Shown here: positions 50,375 to 59,983 of the stretch, in pieces
Position numbering within the stretch: the stretch's first letter is position 1
How the letters are laid out: every line of letters starts with the position of its first letter
Assembly: GCA_913055915.1 (NCBI GenBank)
Contig: CAJXKL010000010.1
Span: 1 to 64,000, forward strand
Reading direction: 5' to 3'
From: an uncultured Candidatus Nemicrothrix sp.
GTDB lineage: Bacteria > Actinomycetota > Acidimicrobiia > Acidimicrobiales > MedAcidi-G1
Length of the DNA stretch: 64,000 nucleotides
Notes under the pieces: model-generated
Told to the model about the DNA's origin: nothing
Seen by the model: only the letters and a program-made list of their open reading frames with translations
Database searches by the model: none
Program-made: the position numbers and the translations under genes

Positions 50375-51584
50375 GCAGACCCGGGCAGGCGAACCCGAGG
50401 GGCCTGGTGCCATGCCACCGATGAGGTTTTACGACACAGCCCGCTGTGAGGTTGTGCCGTTTCGGCCTGATCGAATGGTCCGGCTCTACACCTGCGGAAT
50501 AACTCCCTATGACGCCACCCATCTCGGGCATGCGTGTACCTACATCACCTTTGACATCCTTCAGCGTCGCCTGATCGACCGGGGCCATCCCGTTCGCTAC
50601 GTGCGCAATATCACCGATGTGGACGACGACATGCTGGCGGCGGCCAGGCGGAGGGGCGTCCACCACCTTGACCTTGCCTTCAGCGTGACTCGTCGCTTCG
50701 ACGAGGACATGGCGGCCCTGGGCAATCTGGCTCCCTGGGCCGAACCGAGGGCCAGTGGGGCGATTCCCGCGATCCGTCGCTTCATCCACGAACTGCTCGA
50801 CGGGGGCTGGGCCTACCGGTCAGGTGATGCCGTGTTCTTCGACGTGAGCCGTTCCGACGTGTTCGGATCGTTGAGCCACCTGTCCGAATCGGAGATGCGT
50901 GTCAGGGGAGCGGAGATGGGGGAGGAGCTCGAGGATGTGCGAAGGCGTGGGCCGCTCGACACGGTTCTCTGGAAGTCCTCGGCGGTTGATGAGCCGGCAT
51001 GGGATGCACCGTGGGGACGGGGGCGTCCCGGCTGGCATGTCGAATGTGCTGCGATGGCGGTCAGCCACCTCGGCCCGACAGTTGACCTGCACGGTGGGGG
51101 TAGCGACCTGGTTCATCCCCACCACGAGTGCTCGGCTGCAATGGCCTCGGCGGTTACGGGTGAACCCCTGTCGCGGCACTGGATGCACCAGGCCATGGTC
51201 CGCAACCAGGGCGAAAAGATGTCCAAGTCGCTGGGCAACCTGGTTTTTGTATCTGATCTGCTGGCCGCCACGGATCCGATGGCAGTACGTCTGAGCCTTC
51301 TCGAAAACCACTACCGGACTTCGTGGGACTGGGATCCGAACCTGCTGTCAGTGGCGACTGAGAGGCTCGACCGGTGGCGATCCGCTTCCGACGGTGATGG
51401 CGCCCAATCGTTGGGGGCCGTCCGTGATGCCCTCGACTCCGACCTTGACGTTCCGGCGGCCGTGGCGACCATTGATGAAGCGGTGGCCGAGGGTCGGGGG
51501 GTGGTGCAGGCGGCCCGACTGCTCGGGGTGGACCTCACCGATTGGGTGACGAATGGGTCGGGTCGGGGTAGCGGGGATCGCTAG
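50367..51584 (+). CDS. mshC: Mycothiol ligase MshC (cysteine--GlcN-Ins ligase)
   Basis: A 405-residue class I synthetase-like protein. Its adenylate-binding motif YTCGITPYDATHLGHACTY is that of MshC rather than CysRS (which has GPTVYDxxHIGH), and KMSKS is present in GEKMSKSLGN. Zinc ligands are Cys in TCGIT, Cys in HVECAAM and His in HPHHECS. It joins Cys to the mycothiol sugar. A CysRS identity is the alternative, since MshC and CysRS are close, but the length favours MshC. The start is uncertain: ATG 50367 lies inside the previous gene, and ATG 50412 (MPPMRFY) is another choice. Confidence 0.8.
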   Translation: MSEQTRAGEPEGPGAMPPMRFYDTARCEVVPFRPDRMVRLYTCGITPYDATHLGHACTYITFDILQRRLIDRGHPVRYVRNITDVDDDMLAAARRRGVHHLDLAFSVTRRFDEDMAALGNLAPWAEPRASGAIPAIRRFIHELLDGGWAYRSGDAVFFDVSRSDVFGSLSHLSESEMRVRGAEMGEELEDVRRRGPLDTVLWKSSAVDEPAWDAPWGRGRPGWHVECAAMAVSHLGPTVDLHGGGSDLVHPHHECSAAMASAVTGEPLSRHWMHQAMVRNQGEKMSKSLGNLVFVSDLLAATDPMAVRLSLLENHYRTSWDWDPNLLSVATERLDRWRSASDGDGAQSLGAVRDALDSDLDVPAAVATIDEAVAEGRGVVQAARLLGVDLTDWVTNGSGRGSGDR

Positions 51585-51587
51585 CCT
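51582..51587 (+). promoter_or_regulatory. Possible -10 box upstream of thrS overlapping the mshC stop
   Basis: TAGCCT includes the TAG stop of mshC and ends 9 bases before ATG 51597. It could give thrS its own transcript. Confidence 0.3.
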
Positions 51588-51596
51588 CTGAGCGGT

Positions 51597-53564
51597 ATGG
51601 CTGACATCACCCTTTCGCTTCCAGACGGCTCGAAGCGCATCCTGCCCGATGGTGCCACCGGTGCCGATCTGGCACTCGACATCGGCCTGGGCCTCGCCAA
51701 GACGGCCCTTGTCATGACCATCGACGGCGTTGAGAGGGACCTGGCGGCTCCCCTCCCCGATGGCGCCACGGTTTCGATTGTCACAGCCGACAGCGATGAG
51801 GGCCTGCACACGATCCGCCATTCCACGGCCCATGTCCTTGCCCAGGCCGTGCTCGACCTCTGGCCCGGCGCGACCTACGCGATCGGGCCTCCTATCGACT
51901 ACGGCTTCTACTACGACTTCCTGTTGCCCGAGGGGGCCACGTTCAGCCCAGAGGACCTTGAAGAAATCGATTCCAGGATGCGCGAGATCATCGCCCTGGA
52001 CCAGCCGTTCGAGCGGCACGAGGTCGACGCTGCCGGGGCGATGGAGTTGTTCGTCGATCATCCCTACAAACGCGAGATCATTGAAAAGGTCACCGGTGGC
52101 GAGGCCGGTGCCGAGTTGAGCGGGGAGGTCGGGTCATCCGGGGTTCTGAGTTGCTACCGGAACGGCGACGGCTTTGTGGACCTGTGCATGGGACCGCACG
52201 TGCCATCCACCGGTCGGCTGGGCCACTTTGCCCTTCAGAAGGTGGCCGGTGCCTACTGGCGAGGTGATGAGAGCCAGCCGATGCTCCAACGCATCTACGG
52301 AACGGCATGGGCATCAAAGAAGGAACTTTCAGGTCACCTCCACCGCCTTGTCGAGGCCGAGAAGCGGGATCACCGCAGGCTCGCCGTAGAACTCGACCTG
52401 GTCTCGTGGCCCGAGCCGCTCGGCCCCGGACTGGCTGTGTGGCATCCCAAGGGGGCCCTGATACGCAAGCTCATCGAGGACTACAGCCGCGAGAGACACG
52501 AGGCAGGCGGCTACGACTTCGTGTTCAGCCCCCACATTGCCAAGTCGGTGCTCTGGGAGACCAGCGGACACCTCGACTTCTACGCCGACGGCATGTATCC
52601 ACCGATGGAGATGGACGGGGCGACCTACTACCCGAAGCCCATGAACTGCCCCTTCCATGTCACCGTCTTCGACAGCAACCAGCGCAGCTACCGGGACCTG
52701 CCCATTCGCTACTTTGAGTTGGGTGCCGTGTACCGCTACGAACTGTCGGGCGCGATACACGGCCTGATGCGTAGCCGTGGCTTCACCCAGGACGACTCAC
52801 ACATCTTCTGCACGCGCGAGCAGGTCCCAGATGAGTTGGCCTCGCTACTGGAGTTCACGCTCTCGGTGTTGCGGGCGTTTGGCTTCGACGACTTCCAGGC
52901 CAAGCTCTCGACCCGACCCGATGAGAAGTCCGTCGGCGATGACGATCTCTGGGACATGGCCACCGACGGCCTCAGGAACGCGTTGGAGACGGCGGGCCTC
53001 TCCTATGTGGTTGACGAGGGTGGTGGTGCCTTCTACGGCCCCAAGATCGATGTCGACGTGACCGATGCGATCGGTCGGCCCTGGCAGTTGTCGACTATCC
53101 AGCTGGACTTCACCCTGCCTGAGCGCTTCGGCCTCGAGTACGTGGGATCCGATGGTGATCGGCACCGACCCGTGATGATCCACCGTGCCCTGATGGGTTC
53201 GATCGAGCGGTTCTTCGGCGTGCTGCTGGAGCACTTTGCCGGAGCGTTCCCCACCTGGCTGGCGCCAGAGCAGGTCAGGGTTCTGCCCGTGGCTGCTGAG
53301 CACCAGGAGTACGCCGAGTCGATTCATTCCAGCCTTGGGGGTCGGGGCTTTCGCTCAACCGTGGTCGCAGCTGATGAGCCCCTCGGGAAGAGGGTGCGTG
53401 CAGGCAAGGTCTCCAAGGTTCCCCACGTCCTCGTTGTGGGTGATGACGATGTGGCCAACGCCACGGTGGGGGAGAACGCAAGGGGTGCCGACTCGCCTGA
53501 ACGTGACCTTCCCCTCGATGCATTCCTGGAACGGTTGGCCGACGAGGTGGGCTCCCGGGCATGA
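51597..53564 (+). CDS. thrS: Threonine--tRNA ligase
   Basis: A 655-residue ThrRS with the N-terminal TGS domain (residues 1-60), the HxxxH editing domain (HSTAHVLAQAVLDLWPGA), the class II core (RYFELGAVYRYELSGAIHGLMRSRGFTQDDSHIFC) and the anticodon domain (PTWLAPEQVRVLPV). The zinc site includes the Cys in MNCPFH. It charges tRNA-Thr with editing of Ser. It is followed by a HIT gene overlapping by four bases. Complete. Confidence 0.95.
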   Translation: MADITLSLPDGSKRILPDGATGADLALDIGLGLAKTALVMTIDGVERDLAAPLPDGATVSIVTADSDEGLHTIRHSTAHVLAQAVLDLWPGATYAIGPPIDYGFYYDFLLPEGATFSPEDLEEIDSRMREIIALDQPFERHEVDAAGAMELFVDHPYKREIIEKVTGGEAGAELSGEVGSSGVLSCYRNGDGFVDLCMGPHVPSTGRLGHFALQKVAGAYWRGDESQPMLQRIYGTAWASKKELSGHLHRLVEAEKRDHRRLAVELDLVSWPEPLGPGLAVWHPKGALIRKLIEDYSRERHEAGGYDFVFSPHIAKSVLWETSGHLDFYADGMYPPMEMDGATYYPKPMNCPFHVTVFDSNQRSYRDLPIRYFELGAVYRYELSGAIHGLMRSRGFTQDDSHIFCTREQVPDELASLLEFTLSVLRAFGFDDFQAKLSTRPDEKSVGDDDLWDMATDGLRNALETAGLSYVVDEGGGAFYGPKIDVDVTDAIGRPWQLSTIQLDFTLPERFGLEYVGSDGDRHRPVMIHRALMGSIERFFGVLLEHFAGAFPTWLAPEQVRVLPVAAEHQEYAESIHSSLGGRGFRSTVVAADEPLGKRVRAGKVSKVPHVLVVGDDDVANATVGENARGADSPERDLPLDAFLERLADEVGSRA

Positions 53565-54085
53565 GCGGCCTCGAGCACCTCTGGGCGGGCTGGCGCCAGT
53601 CCTATGTCGAGGGTTTGGCCGATGCGGACGCCACAGGGCCGGTGTCGGGTGAGGGTGGGCTGTCGCTCTTCGAATCGATCGAGCAGGCCGACATTCCAGA
53701 CGACGAGTCGTTCATCGTGCACCGGGGTGCCACCTGTTTTGTGCTCATGAACGCCTACCCGTATTCGAGTGGTCACATGCTGGTTCTCCCCAGAAGGGCC
53801 GTGGCGGCCCTTGGGGACCTGACTGAAGAGGAGTACGGCGAACTCTGGGGGACCGTGCGGACCGCGGTAGTGGCCCTCAAAGAGGGTCTTTCGCCGCAGG
53901 GTGTGAACGTGGGCCTGAACCTGGGCAGGGCGGCCGGCGCCGGAATCGAGGGGCACCTGCACGTGCACGTCGTGCCCCGTTGGTCTGGAGATACCAACTT
54001 CACCACCACGACCGCCGGGACCAGGGTGCTCCCCGAGGCGCTCGGAGAGACCTGGCACCGTCTCAGGAGTGTGTGGCCCGACTGA
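53561..54085 (+). CDS. HIT-domain nucleotide hydrolase/transferase
   Basis: A 174-residue HIT protein. The motif HLHVHVVPRW carries the three His, and the SSGHMLVLPRRAVAALGDLT segment is the family core. About 35 N-terminal residues precede the domain. Relatives are Ap4A phosphorylases or adenylylsulfate-related enzymes. It overlaps thrS by four bases, so Ap4A-like dinucleotides made by the synthetase are a reasonable substrate (inference). Confidence 0.9.
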   Translation: MSGLEHLWAGWRQSYVEGLADADATGPVSGEGGLSLFESIEQADIPDDESFIVHRGATCFVLMNAYPYSSGHMLVLPRRAVAALGDLTEEEYGELWGTVRTAVVALKEGLSPQGVNVGLNLGRAAGAGIEGHLHVHVVPRWSGDTNFTTTTAGTRVLPEALGETWHRLRSVWPD

Positions 54086-54139
54086 CGGTCTGGGCGGGGT
54101 GTTAGCGTCCCGGCGTTCAAACGGATCGGAGAACAGCCA

Positions 54140-55222
54140 ATGCCACACAGTGTCAGGGCGGTCATAGCCCGAGCCAAGGGAGAACCCGTCTCGATAGAGA
54201 CGATTGAAGTGCCCGACCCGGGGCCCGGTGAGGTGCTCGTCGGTATCCAGGCCTGCGGCGTCTGCCACACCGACCTCCACTACCGGGAAGGCGTCATCAA
54301 CGACGAGTTTCCGTTCCTGCTCGGCCACGAGGCCGCCGGAATCGTAGAGGAAGCCGGTGAAGGGGTTACCAACGTGACCCCCGGCGACTTCGTGATCCTG
54401 AACTGGCGAGCCGTCTGTGGCCAGTGCCGGTCATGCCGGCGTGGTAGGCCCTGGAACTGCTTTGAGACACACAACGCCACCCAGAAGATGACCCTTGACG
54501 GCCAGCCTCTGTCGCCGGCACTGGGCATAGGTGCCTTTGCCGAAAAGACGCTGGTCGCTGCCGGACAGGCCACCAAGGTCGATCCCGCCGCCAGGCCAGA
54601 GGCTGCCGGCCTCATCGGGTGCGGTGTCATGGCCGGGCTGGGAGCGGCGATGAACACGGGTCAGGTGGGTCGCGGTGACTCGGTGGCGGTGTTCGGATGC
54701 GGCGGAGTCGGCAACGCTGCGATCGAGGGGTCGCGCCTCGCTGGAGCACACACGATCATCGCCGTGGACATAGACCCCCGGAAGTTGGAACTGGCAAGGG
54801 AATTTGGTGCAACCCACACAGTCGACTCCTCAGAGGAGGATCCTGTCGAGGCCATCCGGGCGATGACCGGTGGCAACGGGGTCGATGTGGCGATCGAGGC
54901 GGTCGGCTTGCCAGCCACCTATGAACAGGCCTTCTATTCGCGCGACCTGGCAGGCACCGTTGTGCTCGTGGGGGTCCCAAACCCGGAGGCGAAGGTGGAA
55001 CTGCCGATGATCGAGGTCTTCGGCCGCGGGGGGACGCTCAAGTCCTCCTGGTACGGCGATTGCCTGCCGAGCCGTGACTTCCCGATGCTCATAGACCTCT
55101 ACCTGCAGGGACGTCTGGACCTTGACCGCTTCGTCTCTGAGACCATCGACCTGGATCAGGTGGAGGAGGCCTTTGAGAAGATGGAACGCGGCGAGGTGTT
55201 GCGGTCCGTGGTCGTGTTGTGA
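54140..55222 (+). CDS. Mycothiol-dependent formaldehyde dehydrogenase (S-(hydroxymethyl)mycothiol dehydrogenase)
   Basis: A 360-residue class III alcohol dehydrogenase. [21 protein letters not shown], the catalytic zinc GHEAAG, the structural zinc Cys in [15 protein letters not shown], and the [10 protein letters not shown] segment are those of the mycothiol-dependent enzyme (MscR). The Rossmann motif is [11 protein letters not shown]. It oxidises the formaldehyde adduct of mycothiol with NAD. GGAG lies 9 bases before the ATG. The next gene overlaps by four bases and is its usual MBL-fold partner. Confidence 0.92.
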   Translation: MPHSVRAVIARAKGEPVSIETIEVPDPGPGEVLVGIQACGVCHTDLHYREGVINDEFPFLLGHEAAGIVEEAGEGVTNVTPGDFVILNWRAVCGQCRSCRRGRPWNCFETHNATQKMTLDGQPLSPALGIGAFAEKTLVAAGQATKVDPAARPEAAGLIGCGVMAGLGAAMNTGQVGRGDSVAVFGCGGVGNAAIEGSRLAGAHTIIAVDIDPRKLELAREFGATHTVDSSEEDPVEAIRAMTGGNGVDVAIEAVGLPATYEQAFYSRDLAGTVVLVGVPNPEAKVELPMIEVFGRGGTLKSSWYGDCLPSRDFPMLIDLYLQGRLDLDRFVSETIDLDQVEEAFEKMERGEVLRSVVVL

Positions 55223-55830
55223 CCCTGCGAATCGACCACGTCGTGACCAGCGGCGTGTTCTCGTTGGACGGCGATGACTTCGACGTCGACAACAACATCT
55301 GGATCATCGGAGATGAACGAGACGTTGTCGTGGTCGACGCAGCCCACGACCACCGCCCCATTCTTGAAGCCGTGGCCGGAAGGAACGTGCTGGGGGTGCT
55401 CTGCACCCACGGCCACAACGATCACATCAACGCTGCAGCGGAACTGGCCGAGGACGCCGATGCTCCTGTCTGGCTCCATCCGGAGGACTCGATGTTGTGG
55501 GACGTCGTGTACCCGGAGAGGCGCGTCGACGACCTGCTCAGGGACGGCGCATCCATCTCAGTCGGAGGAGGGAACCTTTCGATCCTGCACACACCGGGGC
55601 ATTCCCCGGGAGGGTGCTGTGTCTACTCGCCGTCACTGGGGACCGTCTTTTCTGGTGACACGCTCTTCAACGGCGGCCCGGGAGCGACCGGGCGCTCGTT
55701 TTCAAGCTACGACCTGCTCGTCGAGAGCATCCGGGCCCGGCTGTTCGTCCTGCCGGAAGCGACGGTGGTCCACACCGGCCACGGGGACTCAACGACTATC
55801 GGAGACGAGGCGCGCAACCTCGACGGTTAG
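55219..55830 (+). CDS. MBL-fold hydrolase linked to mycothiol metabolism
   Basis: A 203-residue MBL-fold protein with the metal motif [11 protein letters not shown], a second His in [11 protein letters not shown], Asp in [12 protein letters not shown] and a final HTGHGDST. In actinobacteria this gene regularly follows the mycothiol-dependent formaldehyde dehydrogenase, and it is thought to hydrolyse S-formylmycothiol or a related thioester. The start GTG 55219 overlaps the previous stop by four bases. It is convergent with the TrpB2 gene. Confidence 0.88.
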   Translation: MTLRIDHVVTSGVFSLDGDDFDVDNNIWIIGDERDVVVVDAAHDHRPILEAVAGRNVLGVLCTHGHNDHINAAAELAEDADAPVWLHPEDSMLWDVVYPERRVDDLLRDGASISVGGGNLSILHTPGHSPGGCCVYSPSLGTVFSGDTLFNGGPGATGRSFSSYDLLVESIRARLFVLPEATVVHTGHGDSTTIGDEARNLDG

Positions 55831-55874
55831 CTCGTGATCAGATACCCGGCCTGCGGGCCCCTCACCGACGTATG

Positions 55875-57239
55875 TCAGCCCAGGACCGGAACCTGCTCCA
55901 TGGCGGCTGCGATCTTCTCTTCGGGGTAGTCGTAGTCGACCAGTTGGCCAGCCAGGTACTGCTCGTAGGAGGCCAGGTCTAGATGCCCATGGCCACAGAG
56001 TGCGGTCAAGATGACCTTCTCCTCACCGCTCTCCTTGCAGCGCAGGGCCTCGCGGATTGCTGCTGCGATGGCGTGGGTGGGCTCTGGTGCGGGTACGATC
56101 CCCTCGCTCTTGGCGAACTGGATGGCCGCAGCGAAGCACTCGGTCTGGTGGATCGACTCGGCCTCGACCAGGCCAAGTTCGTAGATGTGGCTGACCAGAG
56201 GCGCCATGCCGTGGTAGCGCAGGCCGCCCGCGTGGATGGGGTCCGGTACGAAGCCGTGACCGAGGGTGTGCATCTTCACGAGGGGAGTCAACTGTCCGGT
56301 GTCGCCGAAGTCGTAGCGGTATTCGCCGCGTGTCAGAGACGGGCACGAGGCAGGCTCCACGCAGCGGATGGTCGGGTTCATCCGGCCGGCCAACTTTTCC
56401 CGCAGGAATGGGAAGGACAGGCCACCAAAGTTGGAACCTCCGCCGGTGCAGCCGACCAGGATGTCGGGGGTCTCCTCGATCTTGGCTAACTGGAGGAGGG
56501 CCTCTTCACCGATAATTGTCTGGTGCAACAGCACGTGGTTTAGGACGCTGCCGAGCGCATAACGGGTGTCCGGGTCAGGACCGGCCTGTTCCACGGCCTC
56601 GGAGATGGCGATGCCGAGGCTGCCGGGGCTGTCGGGATCGGCAGCCAGAATCGCACGGCCAGCCTCGGTCAGGTTCGAGGGGCTGGGGTGAACGTTCGCC
56701 CCCCAGATCTCCATCATCGTCTTGCGGTAGGGCTTCTGGTCGTATGAGGCCCGGACCTGCCAGACCTCGCAGTCGAGTCCGTACTGGGCGGTAGCGAAGG
56801 CAAGGGCGGATCCCCACTGGCCTGCACCCGTCTCGGTTGTGAGGCGCTTCACGCCCTCCTGGGCGTTGTAGAAGGCCTGGGGCACCGCCGTGTTTGGCTT
56901 GTGGGAACCTGCGGGGCTTACGCCCTCGTACTTGAGGAAGATCCTTGCCGGGGTGTCCAGGGCCTTTTCCAGGCGCCGCGCCCGCAGCAGGGGTGTGGGA
57001 CGCCACAGCTTGTAGATGTCGAGGACCTCACCTGGAATGTCGATGAAGGAGTCCGTTGAGACCTCCTGCATGATCAGGGCCATTGGGAAGAGGGGAGCCA
57101 GGTCGTCTGGCCCGATCGGCTCGCGTGTTCCCGGGTGGAGCGGCGGTGGGGGCGGCTCAGGCAGGTCGGGAATGACGTTGTACCACTGCGTGGGCATCTC
57201 TGATTCGTCCAGCAGCACCTTTGAGTAGTCGTCAGCCAT
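55875..57239 (-). CDS. TrpB2-type pyridoxal phosphate-dependent enzyme
   Basis: A 454-residue fold type II PLP enzyme. The PLP Lys is in [15 protein letters not shown], the Gly-rich phosphate loop is [12 protein letters not shown], and [15 protein letters not shown] is the beta-subunit marker. It matches TrpB2, the tryptophan-synthase beta homolog that acts without TrpA and may use O-phosphoserine or free indole. ATG 57239 (MADDYSK) is preceded by AAAGGGGAG at good spacing. It is longer than TrpB1 (about 400). No other trp gene is near. Confidence 0.9.
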   Translation of the reverse strand: MADDYSKVLLDESEMPTQWYNVIPDLPEPPPPPLHPGTREPIGPDDLAPLFPMALIMQEVSTDSFIDIPGEVLDIYKLWRPTPLLRARRLEKALDTPARIFLKYEGVSPAGSHKPNTAVPQAFYNAQEGVKRLTTETGAGQWGSALAFATAQYGLDCEVWQVRASYDQKPYRKTMMEIWGANVHPSPSNLTEAGRAILAADPDSPGSLGIAISEAVEQAGPDPDTRYALGSVLNHVLLHQTIIGEEALLQLAKIEETPDILVGCTGGGSNFGGLSFPFLREKLAGRMNPTIRCVEPASCPSLTRGEYRYDFGDTGQLTPLVKMHTLGHGFVPDPIHAGGLRYHGMAPLVSHIYELGLVEAESIHQTECFAAAIQFAKSEGIVPAPEPTHAIAAAIREALRCKESGEEKVILTALCGHGHLDLASYEQYLAGQLVDYDYPEEKIAAAMEQVPVLG

Positions 57240-57340
57240 GTTTCTGACTCCCCTTTGAGATAGTCCTGTCCCACCAGTTGGAGCGACCAGTAAAGCATGT
57301 GGCGACCCGTCAGGCCAGTGAACACTGCCGCAGGGGGTGC

Positions 57341-57985
57341 CTATTCCCGGCGTAGGACACACCACGAACCGGTTCCGGCCCGCGATGCGAGGCCGGTCCA
57401 ACGACCTGTCGCCGTCGAGGACATGGCGGCCTCCACCTCCTCGGCGGAGAGGTGGATGGGGGTACCCTCGGCCCTGCTGCTGACCCATACGACGGCTCCA
57501 GTGGGGGACAGGCAACGTTCCACCTCAGAGGGGAACAACAGCATGTTCACGAGGACAATCACGTCAGCGACATCGTCGGGAAACGGCAGCCTCGACGCAT
57601 CCGCATTCAACAATGGGGCCTCGGTCGTAACGGCGTGGGAGAGCATTGCAAGAGAGAGGTCCATGGCCACGACCAGGTCGAATCTGGCACACAATTCTCG
57701 TGTGAACAGGCAGGTGCCTGCGCCGGCTTCGAGGGCGGTTCGGCCTTCCACGAAGCCACGACCGAGTGCATCGACGAGAGGAAGTATCCGCTCGGGGCTG
57801 TCTCGATTTTCCGTCCACTCTGATGCCAGCCCGTCAAAGAGGTCCCTGACGGACTGCGAGCGCTCTGGGGCCCAGTCGGCGTCAAGCGCCACCGATCGGG
57901 TTACCTCTCTCATCGGATGGTTCGGCTCCGAGTAGAGGCCCGATGCGGCTACCGGTCGAATCGGATCGAGGTACCTGATGGGCAT
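57341..57985 (-). CDS. Class I SAM-dependent methyltransferase
   Basis: A 214-residue protein. SAM-binding motif I is [15 protein letters not shown], motif II region is [12 protein letters not shown], and [16 protein letters not shown] is the usual post-I segment. The substrate is unknown. ATG 57985 (MPIRYLD) is supported by TAGCGT ending 7 bases upstream. It is divergent from the patatin gene, whose promoter must lie in this start region. Confidence 0.8.
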   Translation of the reverse strand: MPIRYLDPIRPVAASGLYSEPNHPMREVTRSVALDADWAPERSQSVRDLFDGLASEWTENRDSPERILPLVDALGRGFVEGRTALEAGAGTCLFTRELCARFDLVVAMDLSLAMLSHAVTTEAPLLNADASRLPFPDDVADVIVLVNMLLFPSEVERCLSPTGAVVWVSSRAEGTPIHLSAEEVEAAMSSTATGRWTGLASRAGTGSWCVLRRE

Positions 57986-57992
57986 CGACGGG

Positions 57993-57998
57993 ACGCTA
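57993..57998 (-). promoter_or_regulatory. -10 box of a leaderless promoter (methyltransferase)
   Basis: TAGCGT on the minus strand ends 7 bases before ATG 57985. Confidence 0.4.
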
Positions 57999-58067
57999 CC
58001 GGGCGACGGGCGCTCGTTATGGGCTGGAGGGTCCCGGTGGAGCATCCGAACGTGGGAGGATCAGGTG

Positions 58068-58916
58068 ATGGCACTTCCCGGTTTCCTCAGGCGATTGGGC
58101 CGGACTGCACCGCCGCCCAACACGGTGTTCGTCCTTTCCGGCGGAGCGGTACGTGGTGCCGCCCAGGTGGGCATGCTCAGGGTCCTCTTCGAGCAGGGCA
58201 TCTTTCCCGACCAGGTGGTCGGTGTCTCCGCCGGTGCCCTGAACGGAATCTCTATCGCCCATTCACCCACCCTCGATCAGGTCGGAGACCTGGAGGAGGT
58301 CTGGCGCAGCCTCGTCGACAAGTCACCGATGAAGGGAAATATCGTCCGGACCGTAGCCTCGATCCTGCGGGGAAAGCCGAGCTTCACCAGTGGCCAGAAA
58401 CTCCGGAAGATCATCGAGGAGCAGGTTCCCGTTGTAGACATCGCGGACACCAGCATCCCCTTCCACGCCGGAACCACGGCTGCCTCAACCGGGCACCTCT
58501 GCTGGTGGCGTAGCGGTCCCGCAGTTGACATCCTCTGTGCCTCAACGGCGATCCCTGGTGTGTTTCCCGCCGTTCAACTACCGGACGGAGACATGCACCT
58601 CGACGGTGGGGTCGTCTCCAACATTCCCCTCCGCTACGCGGTCTCGCTGCAGCCAACCCGGTTGGTGGTGCTCGATGTCGCCTCCCGTTTCCTGCCCCCC
58701 GAGAAGCAGACGGCGCTCTCGCTCATGTTGACCGGATTCAGGGCGGCAGCGGCCGAGTTGACCCGGCAGCAGTGGCAGGACGTGCCGGCAGGGCTGGAGG
58801 TGCTCCACATCGAGATGCCGCCCGGAGACCCGGACATCGACTACGACTTCGACGATGCCCATCACCTGATCGTGCAGGGAGGCGAGGCGGCCGTTCGTGC
58901 GCTGGATGGCCGCTGA
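58068..58916 (+). CDS. Patatin-like phospholipase
   Basis: A 282-residue patatin. The oxyanion loop is SGGAVRGAAQVGML, the nucleophile elbow is VVGVSAGALNG (Ser), and the catalytic Asp is in LDGGVVSNIP. It would hydrolyse an acyl ester of a lipid. The start is ATG 58068 (MALPGFL). Upstream the frame is open for 30 more codons but overlaps the divergent methyltransferase promoter. It is convergent with the homocysteine methyltransferase gene. Confidence 0.88.
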   Translation: MALPGFLRRLGRTAPPPNTVFVLSGGAVRGAAQVGMLRVLFEQGIFPDQVVGVSAGALNGISIAHSPTLDQVGDLEEVWRSLVDKSPMKGNIVRTVASILRGKPSFTSGQKLRKIIEEQVPVVDIADTSIPFHAGTTAASTGHLCWWRSGPAVDILCASTAIPGVFPAVQLPDGDMHLDGGVVSNIPLRYAVSLQPTRLVVLDVASRFLPPEKQTALSLMLTGFRAAAAELTRQQWQDVPAGLEVLHIEMPPGDPDIDYDFDDAHHLIVQGGEAAVRALDGR

Positions 58917-58929
58917 ACCGGCTGTGGGG

Positions 58930-59922
58930 TCAGGTTCGCCTGCGTCGGCCTGAGCGTCGACCGGAACGGTGGTGGTCGGGATCGATCGCCGACTCGTCAA
59001 CCCGGGTTCCTTCGGGTGGGTCGATGTCTGGCGCAGGGACCCTGCCGGCCAGCACGTCGGCCATCATCGAGATGTGGGCGGGGGTGCTGCCGCAGCAGGC
59101 ACCGATGAGGTTGGCACCGGCCTCCCTGGTTCGACATGCGTGGGCAGCGAGCACCTCAGGGGTTCCGTCGTAGGAGAGGACCGCTCCCTTCCAGACGGGA
59201 ATGCCGGCATTCGCCTTTGATGCGACCGGCAGGTCACCGGCTGCTGTACGAATGTCAGCAACCGCAGCCTCGGTGTCAGCAAGGTTGGCACCGCAGTTGG
59301 CACCGATTCCGTCGATGCCGAGCTCGGAAAGGCGTTGGCCCGCCTCTGTTCCCGTGAGGCCCATCATCGTGCGACCGGCCGTGTCAAAGCTGAGGGTCGC
59401 CACGACCGGTAGGTCGGTGGCCCGCCTGGCGCCGCGGAGTGCCGCCTCGACGGCAGGTAGGTCGCTCAGGGTCTCGATCCAGATCAGGTCGGCCCCACCT
59501 GCTTCGAGGGCCTCGGCCTGTTCTGCGAAAGCGGCCTCGGTGTCAGCCTCGGAAAGCGGCCCGAGCGGTTCTATCAGTTCGCCGGTCGGTCCCATGGACC
59601 CGGCGACAAGTACCGACCTGTCGCTCTGGTCGGCTGCAACTCGGGCGCACCTGACACCGGCGGTGTTGATCTCGGCGACGCGTTCCTGGAGGTCGTGGAG
59701 CTTGAGCCTGTGCCGGTTGCCGCCGAAGGTGTTCGTGAGGACGATGTCGGAGCCGGCAGCCACGTAGAAGCTGTGGATGTTGCTCACACGATCAGGATGT
59801 TCGAGGTTCCAGACCTCGGGTGCGTCACCGGCGGTCAGGCCGGCATCGAACAACTGAGTTCCCATGGCGCCATCGAGGATCAGGTATCCCCTGGCACGCA
59901 GAAGGTCGCTGAAGGCGGTCAT
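58930..59922 (-). CDS. Homocysteine S-methyltransferase family protein
   Basis: A 330-residue TIM-barrel methyltransferase. LDGAMGTQLFDAGL at the N-terminus, the zinc Cys in GANCGANL and GACCGSTPAHI, and VLTNTFGGNRHRL fit the betaine- or S-methylmethionine-homocysteine methyltransferase family. The Arg-rich tail is disordered. It makes methionine. ATG 59922 is supported by TAGGTT ending 6 bases upstream. Confidence 0.9.
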   Translation of the reverse strand: MTAFSDLLRARGYLILDGAMGTQLFDAGLTAGDAPEVWNLEHPDRVSNIHSFYVAAGSDIVLTNTFGGNRHRLKLHDLQERVAEINTAGVRCARVAADQSDRSVLVAGSMGPTGELIEPLGPLSEADTEAAFAEQAEALEAGGADLIWIETLSDLPAVEAALRGARRATDLPVVATLSFDTAGRTMMGLTGTEAGQRLSELGIDGIGANCGANLADTEAAVADIRTAAGDLPVASKANAGIPVWKGAVLSYDGTPEVLAAHACRTREAGANLIGACCGSTPAHISMMADVLAGRVPAPDIDPPEGTRVDESAIDPDHHRSGRRSGRRRRT

Positions 59923-59928
59923 GGCATG

Positions 59929-59934
59929 AACCTA
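59929..59934 (-). promoter_or_regulatory. -10 box of a leaderless promoter (homocysteine methyltransferase)
   Basis: TAGGTT on the minus strand ends 6 bases before ATG 59922. Confidence 0.48.
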
Positions 59935-59983
59935 CTGGTTGGTGCACGTGATGCCTGTTCGAGATGTCTGGCCTGGTCAGGTG

